Assembly: GCF_031846645.1 (NCBI RefSeq)
Contig: NZ_JAVRHN010000006.1
Location: 186,001 to 250,000, forward strand
Source of the DNA: Autumnicola psychrophila
Lineage (GTDB): Bacteria > Bacteroidota > Bacteroidia > Flavobacteriales > Flavobacteriaceae
DNA length: 64,000 nucleotides
Direction: 5' to 3'
This document shows, piece after piece, positions 7,615-15,979 of the stretch; within the stretch, counting starts at the first letter, position 1, and every line of letters begins with the position of its first letter. The notes under the pieces are model-generated. The model was given only the letters and a program-made list of their open reading frames with translations, was not told the origin of the DNA and did not search any database. Both the position numbers and the translations under genes were made by a program.

Positions 7615-8613
7615 TTAAAGAGAAGCAACGTGTGCAGCCAGATCAACAAGTTTTGCGGAATAACCGTACTCGTTGTCATACCATGCGATCAACTTAAAGA
7701 AGTTGTCGTTTAGTGCGATACCTGCTTCAGCATCAAAGTTACATGTGTGAGGATCTGAAACGTAGTCCTGAGAAACTACCATTTCTTCAGTATAAGAAAT
7801 AACTCCTTTAAAGTCACCTTCAGCAGCTTTTTTGAAAGCAGCTTTAATATCGTCGTAAGAAACAGACTTCTCAGTTCTTACAGTAAGATCCACTACAGAA
7901 ACATCTGTGGTAGGAACCCTAAATGCCATTCCTGTAAGCTTTCCTTTTAATGCCGGGATAACTTTAGTTACCGCAACCGCTGCACCAGTGGAACTAGGAA
8001 TAATATTCGCCATAGCGCTTCTTCCTAATCTAAAATTCTTTTTTGAAGGAGAATCAACGGTAAATTGAGTAGAAGTAGTTGCATGTACAGTCGTCATTAG
8101 ACCTTCAACAATACCAAATTCGTCTTCTATAACTTTAGCAAGAGGAGCAAGACAGTTTGTAGTACATGAAGCACCAGAAACAACTTTATCTTCTGCTTTA
8201 ACCTCCTTATGATTAACTCCCATTACAAACATTGGAGCGTCTTTTGAAGGTGCAGAAATTACCACTTTTTTAGCACCTGCTTTTAGGTGAGCTTCAGCTT
8301 TATCTTTTAAAGTAAAGATACCTGTACATTCCAGAATGACTTCAGCTCCTGCCTCGTCCCATTTCAAGTCTTCGGGATTACGCTCTGCTGTTACTCTAAT
8401 AGTTTTTCCATTTACTACCAGATTACCACCTTCTACTGATACGTCACCTTTGAATTTCCCATGTACTGAATCGTGAGCCAGCAAATATGCCAAATGATCT
8501 ACTTCCAGTAAATCATTAATTGCTACTACTTCAACATTGTCGTTTTCAGCCGCGATCCTGAAAGCTATTCTTCCGATACGGCCAAAACCGTTAATTCCAA
8601 TTTTTGTACTCAT
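7615..8613 (-). CDS. gap: Type I glyceraldehyde-3-phosphate dehydrogenase
   Basis: The 332-residue product starts MSTKIGINGFGRIGRIAFR with the NAD-binding GxGxxG, has AIND at 31-34 (an Asp favouring NAD), and carries the catalytic SGASCTTNC with Cys150. The AWYDNEYGYS motif near the C-terminus is present. It catalyses oxidative phosphorylation of glyceraldehyde-3-phosphate in glycolysis. Length is standard. It starts 16 bp after pfkA, so the two form an operon, which is a sensible pairing of an upper-glycolysis control enzyme with the first lower-glycolysis step. Confidence 0.97.
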   Translation of the reverse strand: MSTKIGINGFGRIGRIAFRIAAENDNVEVVAINDLLEVDHLAYLLAHDSVHGKFKGDVSVEGGNLVVNGKTIRVTAERNPEDLKWDEAGAEVILECTGIFTLKDKAEAHLKAGAKKVVISAPSKDAPMFVMGVNHKEVKAEDKVVSGASCTTNCLAPLAKVIEDEFGIVEGLMTTVHATTSTQFTVDSPSKKNFRLGRSAMANIIPSSTGAAVAVTKVIPALKGKLTGMAFRVPTTDVSVVDLTVRTEKSVSYDDIKAAFKKAAEGDFKGVISYTEEMVVSQDYVSDPHTCNFDAEAGIALNDNFFKLIAWYDNEYGYSAKLVDLAAHVASL

Positions 8614-8629
8614 TTCTCTATTTTTAAAA

Positions 8630-9616
8630 TTAAACCGAAGTGATGTCTGCCACCCTTCTTAACTCTTTATCTACTTTTGCTTCTCCTTTAATTGCAGTCT
8701 CTAATGGAACAGTTACTACATTTTGATGATGGATACCTATCATCACCTTAGTTTTACCATCTATAACAGCTTCTACTGCCCCAACACCTAATTTGCTGGC
8801 CAAAACGCGATCAAAACAACTTGGAGATCCTCCTCGCTGGATGTGACCAAGAACTGACACTCTTATATCGTAGCTCTCATCCTGTTCATGAATAAAGTCA
8901 GCAAGCTGAAATATATTCTTTCCGCTTCTTTCCCCTTCTGCCACAACGATAATACTGGATGTTTTGCCAGATGCCTTGCTCTTCTTTAAAGATTCCAGCA
9001 TCCTCTCTACGCCCGCACTTTCTTCGGGAATAAGGATCTCTTCAGCTCCCGCACCTATTCCGCTGTTTAAAGCGATATCCCCGGCGTCACGCCCCATTAC
9101 TTCAACAAGGAAAAGCCTGTTATGAGAACTTGCGGTGTCCCGAATTTTATCTATAGCCTCTACAACAGTGTTCAATGCTGTATCATAACCCAGTGTATAA
9201 TCCGTACCATGAATATCATTATCAATGGTTGCCGGAATTCCAACAATGGGAAAATTAAACTCATCACTAAAAAAAACACCTCCTGTAAAAGTTCCGTCCC
9301 CGCCAATTACAACCAGTGCATCCACACCGGCTTCTGATAATTGATCATGTGCCTTTTTACGACCTTCTTTGGTTTTAAATTCCAGAGAACGCGTAGATTT
9401 AAGAAAAGTCCCACCCCTGTTGATCACATTTCTGACCGACCTGGCGTCCAGTTTTTCAAAATCACCTTCTATAAGCCCCTGATAACCTCTGTAAACTCCT
9501 ACACATTCCAGATGGTAGTAGGAACAGGCGCGTACTACGGCCCTAATTGCGGCGTTCATTCCAGGTGCATCTCCACCGGAAGTTAACACTCCTATTTTTG
9601 TTATTTTCTTTGACAT
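8630..9616 (-). CDS. pfkA: ATP-dependent 6-phosphofructokinase
   Basis: The 328-residue product has the PfkA signatures GVLTSGGDAPGMNAAIRA (9-26), VIGGDGTF (103-110, the Gly of GGDGT marking the ATP rather than the pyrophosphate enzyme), ATIDNDIHGTD with the catalytic Asp, and VLGHIQRGGSPS. It phosphorylates fructose-6-phosphate and commits sugar to glycolysis. It is first in the pfkA-gap operon. A CAAATCTA sequence (a -7-like element on the minus strand, 9622-9629) lies only 6 bp upstream of the start, which would give an almost leaderless mRNA if used; I do not call it as a promoter. Confidence 0.97.
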   Translation of the reverse strand: MSKKITKIGVLTSGGDAPGMNAAIRAVVRACSYYHLECVGVYRGYQGLIEGDFEKLDARSVRNVINRGGTFLKSTRSLEFKTKEGRKKAHDQLSEAGVDALVVIGGDGTFTGGVFFSDEFNFPIVGIPATIDNDIHGTDYTLGYDTALNTVVEAIDKIRDTASSHNRLFLVEVMGRDAGDIALNSGIGAGAEEILIPEESAGVERMLESLKKSKASGKTSSIIVVAEGERSGKNIFQLADFIHEQDESYDIRVSVLGHIQRGGSPSCFDRVLASKLGVGAVEAVIDGKTKVMIGIHHQNVVTVPLETAIKGEAKVDKELRRVADITSV

Positions 9617-9959
9617 TACGTCAAATCTATTTTATTTGAACAATATAACCTAATTTAGCAAGAAACTAAATCGTTTTCGGTTAATAACTCATAAAATGCC
9701 CCCCATTATAGGTGGCTTTTTTAAAGTTTTATGATTTAAAATCACAAAATCTCAACATTTTCTATTGCCATGCCTGCTTTCTCTTTCCAGGTTCAGCAAA
9801 AACGAAAAATCTAACCCCTGAAGTAATTATCACAATTTCGTAATGTTTTCCCCCAGCGTCCAGGGATTAAAATTTTAAATTTTTAAGCTCCTCTTAAAAA
9901 TTTCCTTATCTTAGTTCATTATATAAATCAACTTATTTAAAAAATATTCCCTACCTCCG

Positions 9960-10037
9960 ATGAAAATATGGGGCGTTGATCTAAAAATTGGTCATCAACA
10001 GAATAAAGGTTTTATTTTGGATTTTCATAGGTGTTAA
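9960..10037 (+). CDS. Possible 25-residue peptide ahead of a terminator
   Basis: The frame MKIWGVDLKIGHQQNKGF continues ILDFHRC and stops 8 bp before the terminator hairpin. The tight placement between a possible promoter and the terminator is suggestive of a leader peptide, but codon content gives little support and the chance probability is not small. Confidence 0.2.
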   Translation: MKIWGVDLKIGHQQNKGFILDFHRC

Positions 10038-10045
10038 TTCAAGGA

Positions 10046-10079
10046 AGGCTGATTGAGTTTTCAATCAGCCTCTTTTTTT
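10046..10079 (+). terminator. Strong intrinsic terminator upstream of nrdJ
   Basis: AGGCTGATTGA (10046-10056), loop GTTT, TCAATCAGCCT (10061-10071), then C and seven Ts. Perfect 11-bp stem on the plus strand. Confidence 0.85.
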
Positions 10080-10090
10080 GCCAATTTTCA
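10073..10090 (-). repeat. Partial copy of the interspersed palindrome
   Basis: The minus strand reads TGAAAATTGGCAAAAAAA, the left arm and centre of the CGAAAATTGnCAATTTTCG family. It shares the T-run of the preceding terminator, so the match may be partly fortuitous. Confidence 0.3.
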
Positions 10091-10352
10091 TTCTTTATTT
10101 ACGGCTTTCTTTCTTCTTTAAATCTTTAATCCCACTGAAACCTCACGCTTTCAGTACTTTCCTTTCTCAAAAATAAAGTTATAAAATTTGTCAACTTTTT
10201 TATGTTGATAAATCATTAATTAATTGAAAATCAACTTACTAACATATATATCTTGATAACTTTACAAAAATAATTTTCGAAATATCTCTTTTTCTTAACT
10301 ACATTTACATTCGCTTTGATCGCAAATTACTAATCCCAAAAATCTCAATTGT

Positions 10353-12908
10353 ATGCCAGTACAAGCAAAACCAACAGCTCCTAAAACTTACACTCAGGAA
10401 GAAGCATTTCAGGCTTCTTTAAAATATTTTAAAGGTGATGACCTAGCTGCCCGTGTTTGGGTAAATAAATATGCTCTAAAAGATTCTTATGGCCATATTT
10501 ATGAACTTACTCCTGATGATATGCACAGGAGAATTTCCAAAGAAATTTCCCGGGTAGAGCAGCGGTATCCAAACCCGATGAGCGAAGATGAAGTTTTTAA
10601 CCTTATCAAAGACTTTAAGTATATAGTGCCGCAGGGAAGCCCAATGGCCGGAATTGGCAATCCTTACCAGATTGCGTCCCTTTCCAACTGTTTTGTAATT
10701 GGCAACGATGGAGATTCAGATTCCTACGGGGGGATTATGAAAATAGATCAGGAGCAAGTGCAGCTTATGAAACGTCGTGGTGGTGTTGGACATGATCTTT
10801 CCCACATCCGCCCAAAAGGCTCACCGGTAAAAAATTCAGCGTTAACTTCAACAGGAATTGTTCCTTTTATGGAGAGGTATTCCAATTCTACTCGTGAGGT
10901 TGCGCAGGATGGAAGAAGGGGAGCGCTAATGCTTTCGGTTTCTATTAACCATCCCGATGCAGAGGATTTTATTGATGCCAAGATGCAGCAGGGAAAAGTG
11001 ACCGGGGCAAATGTATCGGTTAGAATAGACGATGCTTTTATGAAAGCTGTAAAAGATAACACTTCTTATGTTCAGAAGTATCCCATCCACAGCGACGAGC
11101 CAAAAAATACTAAAGAAATTGAAGCAGAAAAGTTATGGAAGAAAATTGTCCATAACGCGTGGAAATCTGCAGAGCCGGGAATATTGTTCTGGGACACCGT
11201 AATAAATGAATCTGTCCCTGATGCTTATGCCGATCTTGGATATAAAACTGTTTCTACAAATCCTTGTGGTGAAATTCCTCTCTGTCCTTACGATTCCTGC
11301 CGACTGCTGGCAATTAATTTATTTTCTTACGTTGAAGATCCGTTTACTGAAAAGGCATCTTTTAACTACGAACTTTTCAGCAAACATATTGCGGCTGCAC
11401 AGCGAATAATGGACGACATTATTGACTTGGAACTGGAGAAAATCGATGGCATTCTTGGAAAAATTGATGCCGATCCCGAAAATCAGGACATCAAAGGGGT
11501 GGAGAGAAATCTCTGGCTAAATATCAAGAAAAAGGCACAGGAAGGTAGAAGAACCGGAATTGGGATTACTGCAGAAGGCGATATGCTCGCAGGTTTAGGT
11601 ATAAAATATGGAAGCAAGGAAGGCGTGGACTTTTCTGTAGATATCCATAAAAGAATTGCCATTGAAGCTTATAAAGCCTCTGTTACTGCAGCAAAAGAGC
11701 GCGGTGCTTTTGCCATTTTTGATTCCGACAGGGAAAAAGATAATCCGTTTATTCAAAGATTGCGTGAAGCTGATGAGAAGCTTTATTACGACATGCTGGA
11801 GTATGGACGAAGAAATATTGCTTTGCTTACCATTGCCCCTACAGGAACAACCAGTTTGATGACGCAAACTTCTTCTGGAATTGAGCCCGTTTTTCTTCCG
11901 GTTTACAAAAGAAGGAGAAAAGTTAACCCTAATGATAAAGATTCCCGCGTAGATTTTGTAGATGAAGTTGGAGATTCCTGGGAGGAATACGTGGTTTTTC
12001 ACCACCGCTTCAAGCAGTGGATGCAGGTTAACGGCCATGACACCACTAAAAACTACAGTCAGGAAGAACTGGATAAACTTGTAAAAACTTCACCTTATTA
12101 CCAGGCCACTTCTAACGATGTGGATTGGCTAAGTAAGGTAAAAATGCAGGGAGCGGTTCAAAAATGGGTAGACCATTCTATTAGTGTAACCATAAACTTA
12201 CCTAATGATGCTACAGAAGAGCTTGTAGGACAACTTTATCTGGAAGCATGGCAGGCCGGTTGTAAAGGCGTAACAGTTTATAGAGATGGTTCCCGCTCGG
12301 GAGTACTAATTTCGAATGAGGGGAAAAAGGATAAAAGCAAGGAAGAAGGATATTCTACGTTTCCAACGAAACGCCCACAGGTTCTACAGGCAGACGTTGT
12401 AAGATTTCAGAATAGTAAGGATAAATGGATTGCATTTATCGGCCTTATAGATGGTCGTCCTTATGAAATTTTCACAGGTTTTGCTGATGATGAGGACGGA
12501 ATTCTTATTCCGCGTTGGGTAAATGAGGGGCTTATCATCAAAAACAGAAATGAGGATGGCACTTCAAGATATGATTTCCAATACGAGAATAAAAGAGGTT
12601 ACAAAACCACTATTGAAGGTCTTTCGCATAAATTTAATCCTGAATTCTGGAACTATGCGAAACTTATCTCCAGTACGCTTCGCCACGGAATGTCTATAGA
12701 AAAAGTTGTAGACCTTATTGCCAGTCTTCAATTAGATACAGAATCTATAAACACCTGGAAAAACGGAGTGGCACGTGCCTTAAAACGTTATATTGCTGAT
12801 GGCACAGTGGCCAGAAAAGAAAAATGTAATAATTGTAATTCCACAAGCCTCATCTATCAGGAAGGATGTCTTACCTGCAAAGACTGCGGCTCTTCAAAAT
12901 GTGGATAA
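10353..12908 (+). CDS. nrdJ: Class II (adenosylcobalamin-dependent) ribonucleoside-diphosphate reductase
   Basis: The 851-residue product has the NrdJ layout: an early SNCFVIGNDGDSDSYGGIM segment with the first active-site Cys, RRGGVGHDLSHIRP, the TNPCGEIPL motif (Asn, Cys, Glu of the radical site), GRRTGIGITAEGDMLAGLG, and LLTIAPTGTTSLMTQTSSGIEPVF. A C-terminal CNNCNS, CLTCKDCGSSKCG tail supplies redox or zinc cysteines typical of the family. It reduces ribonucleotides to deoxyribonucleotides with coenzyme B12 and without needing or tolerating oxygen specifically. It stands alone, with no nrdR or B12 gene beside it, and a perfect terminator follows. Confidence 0.95.
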   Translation: MPVQAKPTAPKTYTQEEAFQASLKYFKGDDLAARVWVNKYALKDSYGHIYELTPDDMHRRISKEISRVEQRYPNPMSEDEVFNLIKDFKYIVPQGSPMAGIGNPYQIASLSNCFVIGNDGDSDSYGGIMKIDQEQVQLMKRRGGVGHDLSHIRPKGSPVKNSALTSTGIVPFMERYSNSTREVAQDGRRGALMLSVSINHPDAEDFIDAKMQQGKVTGANVSVRIDDAFMKAVKDNTSYVQKYPIHSDEPKNTKEIEAEKLWKKIVHNAWKSAEPGILFWDTVINESVPDAYADLGYKTVSTNPCGEIPLCPYDSCRLLAINLFSYVEDPFTEKASFNYELFSKHIAAAQRIMDDIIDLELEKIDGILGKIDADPENQDIKGVERNLWLNIKKKAQEGRRTGIGITAEGDMLAGLGIKYGSKEGVDFSVDIHKRIAIEAYKASVTAAKERGAFAIFDSDREKDNPFIQRLREADEKLYYDMLEYGRRNIALLTIAPTGTTSLMTQTSSGIEPVFLPVYKRRRKVNPNDKDSRVDFVDEVGDSWEEYVVFHHRFKQWMQVNGHDTTKNYSQEELDKLVKTSPYYQATSNDVDWLSKVKMQGAVQKWVDHSISVTINLPNDATEELVGQLYLEAWQAGCKGVTVYRDGSRSGVLISNEGKKDKSKEEGYSTFPTKRPQVLQADVVRFQNSKDKWIAFIGLIDGRPYEIFTGFADDEDGILIPRWVNEGLIIKNRNEDGTSRYDFQYENKRGYKTTIEGLSHKFNPEFWNYAKLISSTLRHGMSIEKVVDLIASLQLDTESINTWKNGVARALKRYIADGTVARKEKCNNCNSTSLIYQEGCLTCKDCGSSKCG

Positions 12909-12932
12909 TGTTTGTTTAATTTTAAGTTGAAT

Positions 12933-12965
12933 AAAAATGGCCTTCAAAATTGAAGGCCATTTTTT
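12933..12965. terminator. Bidirectional terminator between nrdJ and the isomerase-like gene
   Basis: AAAAATGGCCTTCAA and TTGAAGGCCATTTTT form a perfect 15-bp stem around a 2-3 nt tip, A-flanked on one side and T-flanked on the other. It sits between two convergent genes and can serve both. Confidence 0.88.
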
Positions 12966-12989
12966 AATGTTATGTTTTTCTTACAGAAA

Positions 12990-13889
12990 TTAAACATCAC
13001 AGATTAGAACACCCTCTTTTAAAGCCGCCATTTTATCCTCATAAGTAGGAACAAATTCCTGGGCTAGGTATCCGTCAAAACCTGTTTCTAGAATGGTTCT
13101 TACTATAGCTGGATAATATAATTCCTGAGTTTCATTAATTTCGTTCCTACCAGGATTCCCCGCTGTATGATAGTGATTGATATACTGATGATTATCTTTA
13201 ATGGTTCTCATAATGTCTCCTTCCATAATTTGCATGTGATAAATGTCGTAAAGTAGTTTAAAATTAGATAATCCTATCTTTTCACATAACGCAGCACCCC
13301 AGCTGGTATGGTCGCATTGATAATCTGGATGGTTCACTTTGCTGTTTAAAAGTTCCATCACAAGGTTAACTTCCCGTTCTTCAGCATATTTTAGTAATGG
13401 AGTTAACCCCACAGCACAATTTTCCAGACCTTTTTCATCGCCGAGGCCGTCACGATTTCCAGAAAAACAAATCACATTTTTAATTCCTTGGTCTGAGGCT
13501 TTATCAATTAGTGGTTTATATAAGGTTTGCAACTTCTCGTGATTGGCAGGATCGTTAAAACCTTCTCCAATATTAGCAAAATCATCTGTAGCCATGGAGC
13601 AGGTTAGTCCGTATTTTTCTACAGTGTCCCATTCTGAAGGTTTTAAAAGATCTATAGCTTTTAAACCCATCTCAGCCGATTCCCGGGCAAATTTATCCAA
13701 AGGAATATCACCATAACACCACCGGCAGACGGAATGGTTAATATTTCCTTTTAACCTTGAAGTGTTCAAATCCTCTTTAGCAAGTGATTCTGGAATATTG
13801 AAGGCACTACTGACACCACCAAGGCTAAGAGCTCCCGTTCCCAGGGCCAGATTTTTTATTACTTCTCTTCTATTGAACTTATTTTTCAT
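12990..13889 (-). CDS. Hydroxypyruvate isomerase-like TIM-barrel protein with N-terminal export signal
   Basis: The 299-residue product starts MKNKFNRREVIKNLALGTGA, with NRREVIKNL and a hydrophobic stretch that read as a Tat-type signal (twin Arg at 7-8). The mature part is an AP-endonuclease-2-type TIM barrel: HSVCRWCYGDIPL at the start, VMELLNSK with a metal-binding Glu, LLYDIYHMQIMEGD, HYHTAGNPGRNE and GYLAQEFVPT with the second Glu, all as in hydroxypyruvate isomerases. Exported members of this family in Bacteroidota are common and their substrates are unknown. It is a single gene between a bidirectional terminator and the galactose locus. Confidence 0.83.
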   Translation of the reverse strand: MKNKFNRREVIKNLALGTGALSLGGVSSAFNIPESLAKEDLNTSRLKGNINHSVCRWCYGDIPLDKFARESAEMGLKAIDLLKPSEWDTVEKYGLTCSMATDDFANIGEGFNDPANHEKLQTLYKPLIDKASDQGIKNVICFSGNRDGLGDEKGLENCAVGLTPLLKYAEEREVNLVMELLNSKVNHPDYQCDHTSWGAALCEKIGLSNFKLLYDIYHMQIMEGDIMRTIKDNHQYINHYHTAGNPGRNEINETQELYYPAIVRTILETGFDGYLAQEFVPTYEDKMAALKEGVLICDV

Positions 13890-13979
13890 CCTGACCTTTT
13901 AAATGTAGTTACTAAAGTTTTTTCAACAATACAATTTCTGAAAGTAATTTATTTATAATTAAACCTAAAAATACTTTAA

Positions 13980-14684
13980 CTAAGAAATTTCAAAATTATA
14001 GCCAATTTTCTCAAGTTCGTGATAGGTCTTATAATCAAATTTATAAAGAAAGGCTCCTCTTCTGGAATTGGTTTTATCCTTTTCATCAAGTTTTATCAGC
14101 ACTTTTAGGGAAAGCAATTTTTTCCGAAAATTTCTGGAGTCCAGCTCCTTCTGGTAGATTACTTCATATAATTGCTGCAATTGGGGAATGGTAAATTTTT
14201 CGGGTAAAAGGTTGAGCCCTATTGGCTGATATCTTGCCTTTTGCCTTAGCCGCTCCAGGGCGTCCTGTACCATTTTATTATGGTCCAATACCAAACCTGG
14301 CACAGCATCAATATTGTACCAGTGAGCTCCATGTTTCTCTACAAGCTCTTCATCATATTCATCTATTCTTATTAAAGCATACTGCGCAATAGACAAACAT
14401 CTAAACCCGGGGTCTCTGTCTGCTTTGCCATAAGTTTTAAGCTGTTCCATAAAAACGTTTTCCAAACCGGTAATTTCTTTTAAAACCCGTTTTGCCGCTT
14501 CTGTTACATCTTCTTCCAGCCGCACGAAACTTCCTATTAGTGACCACTCCCCTTTTAAAGGTTCTACTCTTCTTCTAAAAATGAGTAGCTTTAATTTTCC
14601 CGAATCAAAACCAAAGATTATACAATCTGCCGCTGCATACATTTTGTCCTTTACACTGTAAAGATCCGTTTCTAAATTTGCCAT
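13980..14684 (-). CDS. NUDIX-type transcriptional regulator (NrtR/AraR-like) of the galactose locus
   Basis: The 234-residue product has an N-terminal NUDIX fold (residues 15-140) and a C-terminal winged-helix part (about 150-234). The Nudix box region (51-74) reads GSFVRLEEDVTEAAKRVLKE then ITGL: the catalytic RE and EE pairs have become R-V and E-I, so hydrolysis is probably lost and the domain acts as a ligand sensor. NUDIX-wHTH proteins regulate sugar or NAD genes; in Bacteroides one controls arabinose use. It is divergent from galK, with two palindromes in the 110-bp gap between them. The assignment of galactose as its cue is inferred from position. Confidence 0.87.
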   Translation of the reverse strand: MANLETDLYSVKDKMYAAADCIIFGFDSGKLKLLIFRRRVEPLKGEWSLIGSFVRLEEDVTEAAKRVLKEITGLENVFMEQLKTYGKADRDPGFRCLSIAQYALIRIDEYDEELVEKHGAHWYNIDAVPGLVLDHNKMVQDALERLRQKARYQPIGLNLLPEKFTIPQLQQLYEVIYQKELDSRNFRKKLLSLKVLIKLDEKDKTNSRRGAFLYKFDYKTYHELEKIGYNFEIS

Positions 14685-14736
14685 TGGTTTTAATTTCCAT
14701 TTGGAATAAAGATATAGAAATAATTAATAAATATAA

Positions 14737-14757
14737 TTAACGTACATTTTACATTTA
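14737..14757. promoter_or_regulatory. Operator candidate in front of galK (AACGTA-N5-TACATTT type)
   Basis: An imperfect palindrome, TTAACGTA-N4-TTACATTTA, centred 48 bp before the galK start. Almost the same site (AAACGTAA-AAA-TTACATTT) lies at 18819-18843 upstream of the Na+/sugar symporter gene. Both contain ACGTA-N5-TACAT and both are about 40 bp before a start codon. The likely binding protein is the adjacent NUDIX regulator (inference). Confidence 0.6.
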
Positions 14758-14775
14758 TTATCTTTACAAGATAAT
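14757..14775 (+). promoter_or_regulatory. Second palindrome overlapping a -7-like element of galK
   Basis: ATTATCTT-TAC-AAGATAAT has perfect 8-bp arms and includes TATCTTTA, one base off the TAnnTTTG -7 element. It ends 19 bp before the TTG start of galK. A protein bound here would block transcription initiation. It has no counterpart at the symporter gene. Confidence 0.45.
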
Positions 14776-14794
14776 TCACTAAAAAGAAGAATCT

Positions 14795-15964
14795 TTGGAA
14801 AATTCAACCAACAAAAAATTGTATCCGGAAAAGTTCTCAGACTTCAATTCTGAAGTAAAGGTGGCTTCCCCGGGAAGGATCAACCTTATTGGGGAACATA
14901 CAGATTATAACAATGGGTTGGTAATGCCCACTGCAATTGATAAGAAGATATTTTTTGACTTCAGAAAAAATGAGTCGGACGATAATTGCCATATTTACAG
15001 TCTCACCTTCGACAGTTATTTTGAATTTAATCTGAACGATTTTTCTAAAGCTGAAGATTCCTGGAAAAACTATTTGCTGGGAGTAATTGATGAAATTCAG
15101 AAACTTGGAAAAAACCTGAAGGGATTCGACTGTATTATTAAAAGCGAACTCCCCATAGGTGCCGGAATAAGTTCTTCAGCGGCGCTGGAATGCGGATTTG
15201 CAGGCGGTTTAAACCAGCTTTTTAATCTGAATTTGTCCAAACAAGACATTGTGGAACTTTCGCAACGTGCAGAGAACAACTTTGTAGGCTCCAACTGCGG
15301 AATTATGGACCAGTTTGCTTCAGTAATGAGCAAAAAAGATCATATTATTCTTTTAGACTGCAAAACTCTTGAAACCGAATATATTCCTGCCGATTTTAAA
15401 AATTGTAAATTATTACTGCTGAATACCAACGTGTCCCACAGCATTGCAGATAGTGAATATAACACCAGGCGTGCTGAATGTGAAGAAGCAGTAAGAAAAA
15501 TTCAGCAAAAATACCCTGAAGCAACTTCTTTAAGGGAAGTAAATTTTAACATGCTGGAAGAATTTAAATCTGAATTACCAAAAAAGACCTATCAGCGTTG
15601 CATTTATGTCCTAAAGGAGAATGCAAGGGTTGAAAAAGCTTCGGAAGCCATGAAAAGTGGAGAATTGAAGGAATTTGGAGAGCTGATGTACCAATCCCAC
15701 GAAGGTCTTCAGCATAATTACGAAGTGAGCTGCCCCGAACTGGATTTTATGGTCGAATTTTCCAGAAATAAGGATTTTATCTACGGTTCCAGAATGATGG
15801 GCGGTGGTTTTGGCGGCTGCACGATCAATTTAATCGAAGCTGATAAAATTGAGGAATATTCTGAAGAAATTTCTGAAGCATATTTTAAAAAATTCAACAG
15901 AAAAATGGATGTAATTTCAGTATCAGCCGGGGAAGGGACGATAATTGACGAATTTAAGGCATAG
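14795..15964 (+). CDS. galK: Galactokinase
   Basis: The 389-residue product contains the galactokinase signature SPGRINLIGEHTDYNNG (26-42), the GHMP phosphate loop LPIGAGISSSAALECGFAGG and a C-terminal GSRMMGGGFGGCT. It phosphorylates galactose at C1 (Leloir pathway). The start is a TTG at 14795-14797 (reading MENSTNKKLYPEKF); no ATG or GTG precedes it in frame and the distance to the family motif is normal. It leads a galK-galT operon with a 15-bp gap. Confidence 0.96.
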   Translation: MENSTNKKLYPEKFSDFNSEVKVASPGRINLIGEHTDYNNGLVMPTAIDKKIFFDFRKNESDDNCHIYSLTFDSYFEFNLNDFSKAEDSWKNYLLGVIDEIQKLGKNLKGFDCIIKSELPIGAGISSSAALECGFAGGLNQLFNLNLSKQDIVELSQRAENNFVGSNCGIMDQFASVMSKKDHIILLDCKTLETEYIPADFKNCKLLLLNTNVSHSIADSEYNTRRAECEEAVRKIQQKYPEATSLREVNFNMLEEFKSELPKKTYQRCIYVLKENARVEKASEAMKSGELKEFGELMYQSHEGLQHNYEVSCPELDFMVEFSRNKDFIYGSRMMGGGFGGCTINLIEADKIEEYSEEISEAYFKKFNRKMDVISVSAGEGTIIDEFKA

Positions 15965-15979
15965 CTAAAAATCCAAATT

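Larger units (their letters stand above)
9921..10079 (+). ncRNA. Candidate small RNA or nrdJ leader ending in a strong terminator
   Basis: A perfect 11-bp hairpin followed by C and seven Ts ends at 10079, yet no recognisable gene precedes it on this strand. TATCTTAG at 9907-9914 differs by one base from the TAnnTTTG -7 element and would start an RNA of about 160 nt. Inside, GTTGAT (9975-9980) pairs with ATCAAC (9994-9999). The RNA could be a free small RNA, the mRNA of a 25-residue peptide (9960-10037), or an attenuated leader of nrdJ, which starts 274 bp further on. Its 5' end is a guess. Confidence 0.4.
9617..10352. other. 736-bp divergent intergenic region between pfkA and nrdJ
   Basis: Besides the small-RNA candidate (9921-10079) the stretch holds a weak hairpin with mismatches followed by six Ts (9698-9722, plus strand) and long AT-rich sequence. 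Ribonucleotide reductases of this class are sometimes under cobalamin riboswitch control, so I looked for B12-box-like conserved sequence before nrdJ and found none. No convincing TAnnTTTG promoter is visible close to the nrdJ start. From 10080 to 10352 I see nothing else definable. Confidence 0.5.

Noticed and set aside
10080..10352. Possible cobalamin riboswitch before the B12-dependent nrdJ
   Set aside because: No B12-box-like conserved sequence or suitable multi-stem arrangement could be seen by eye.
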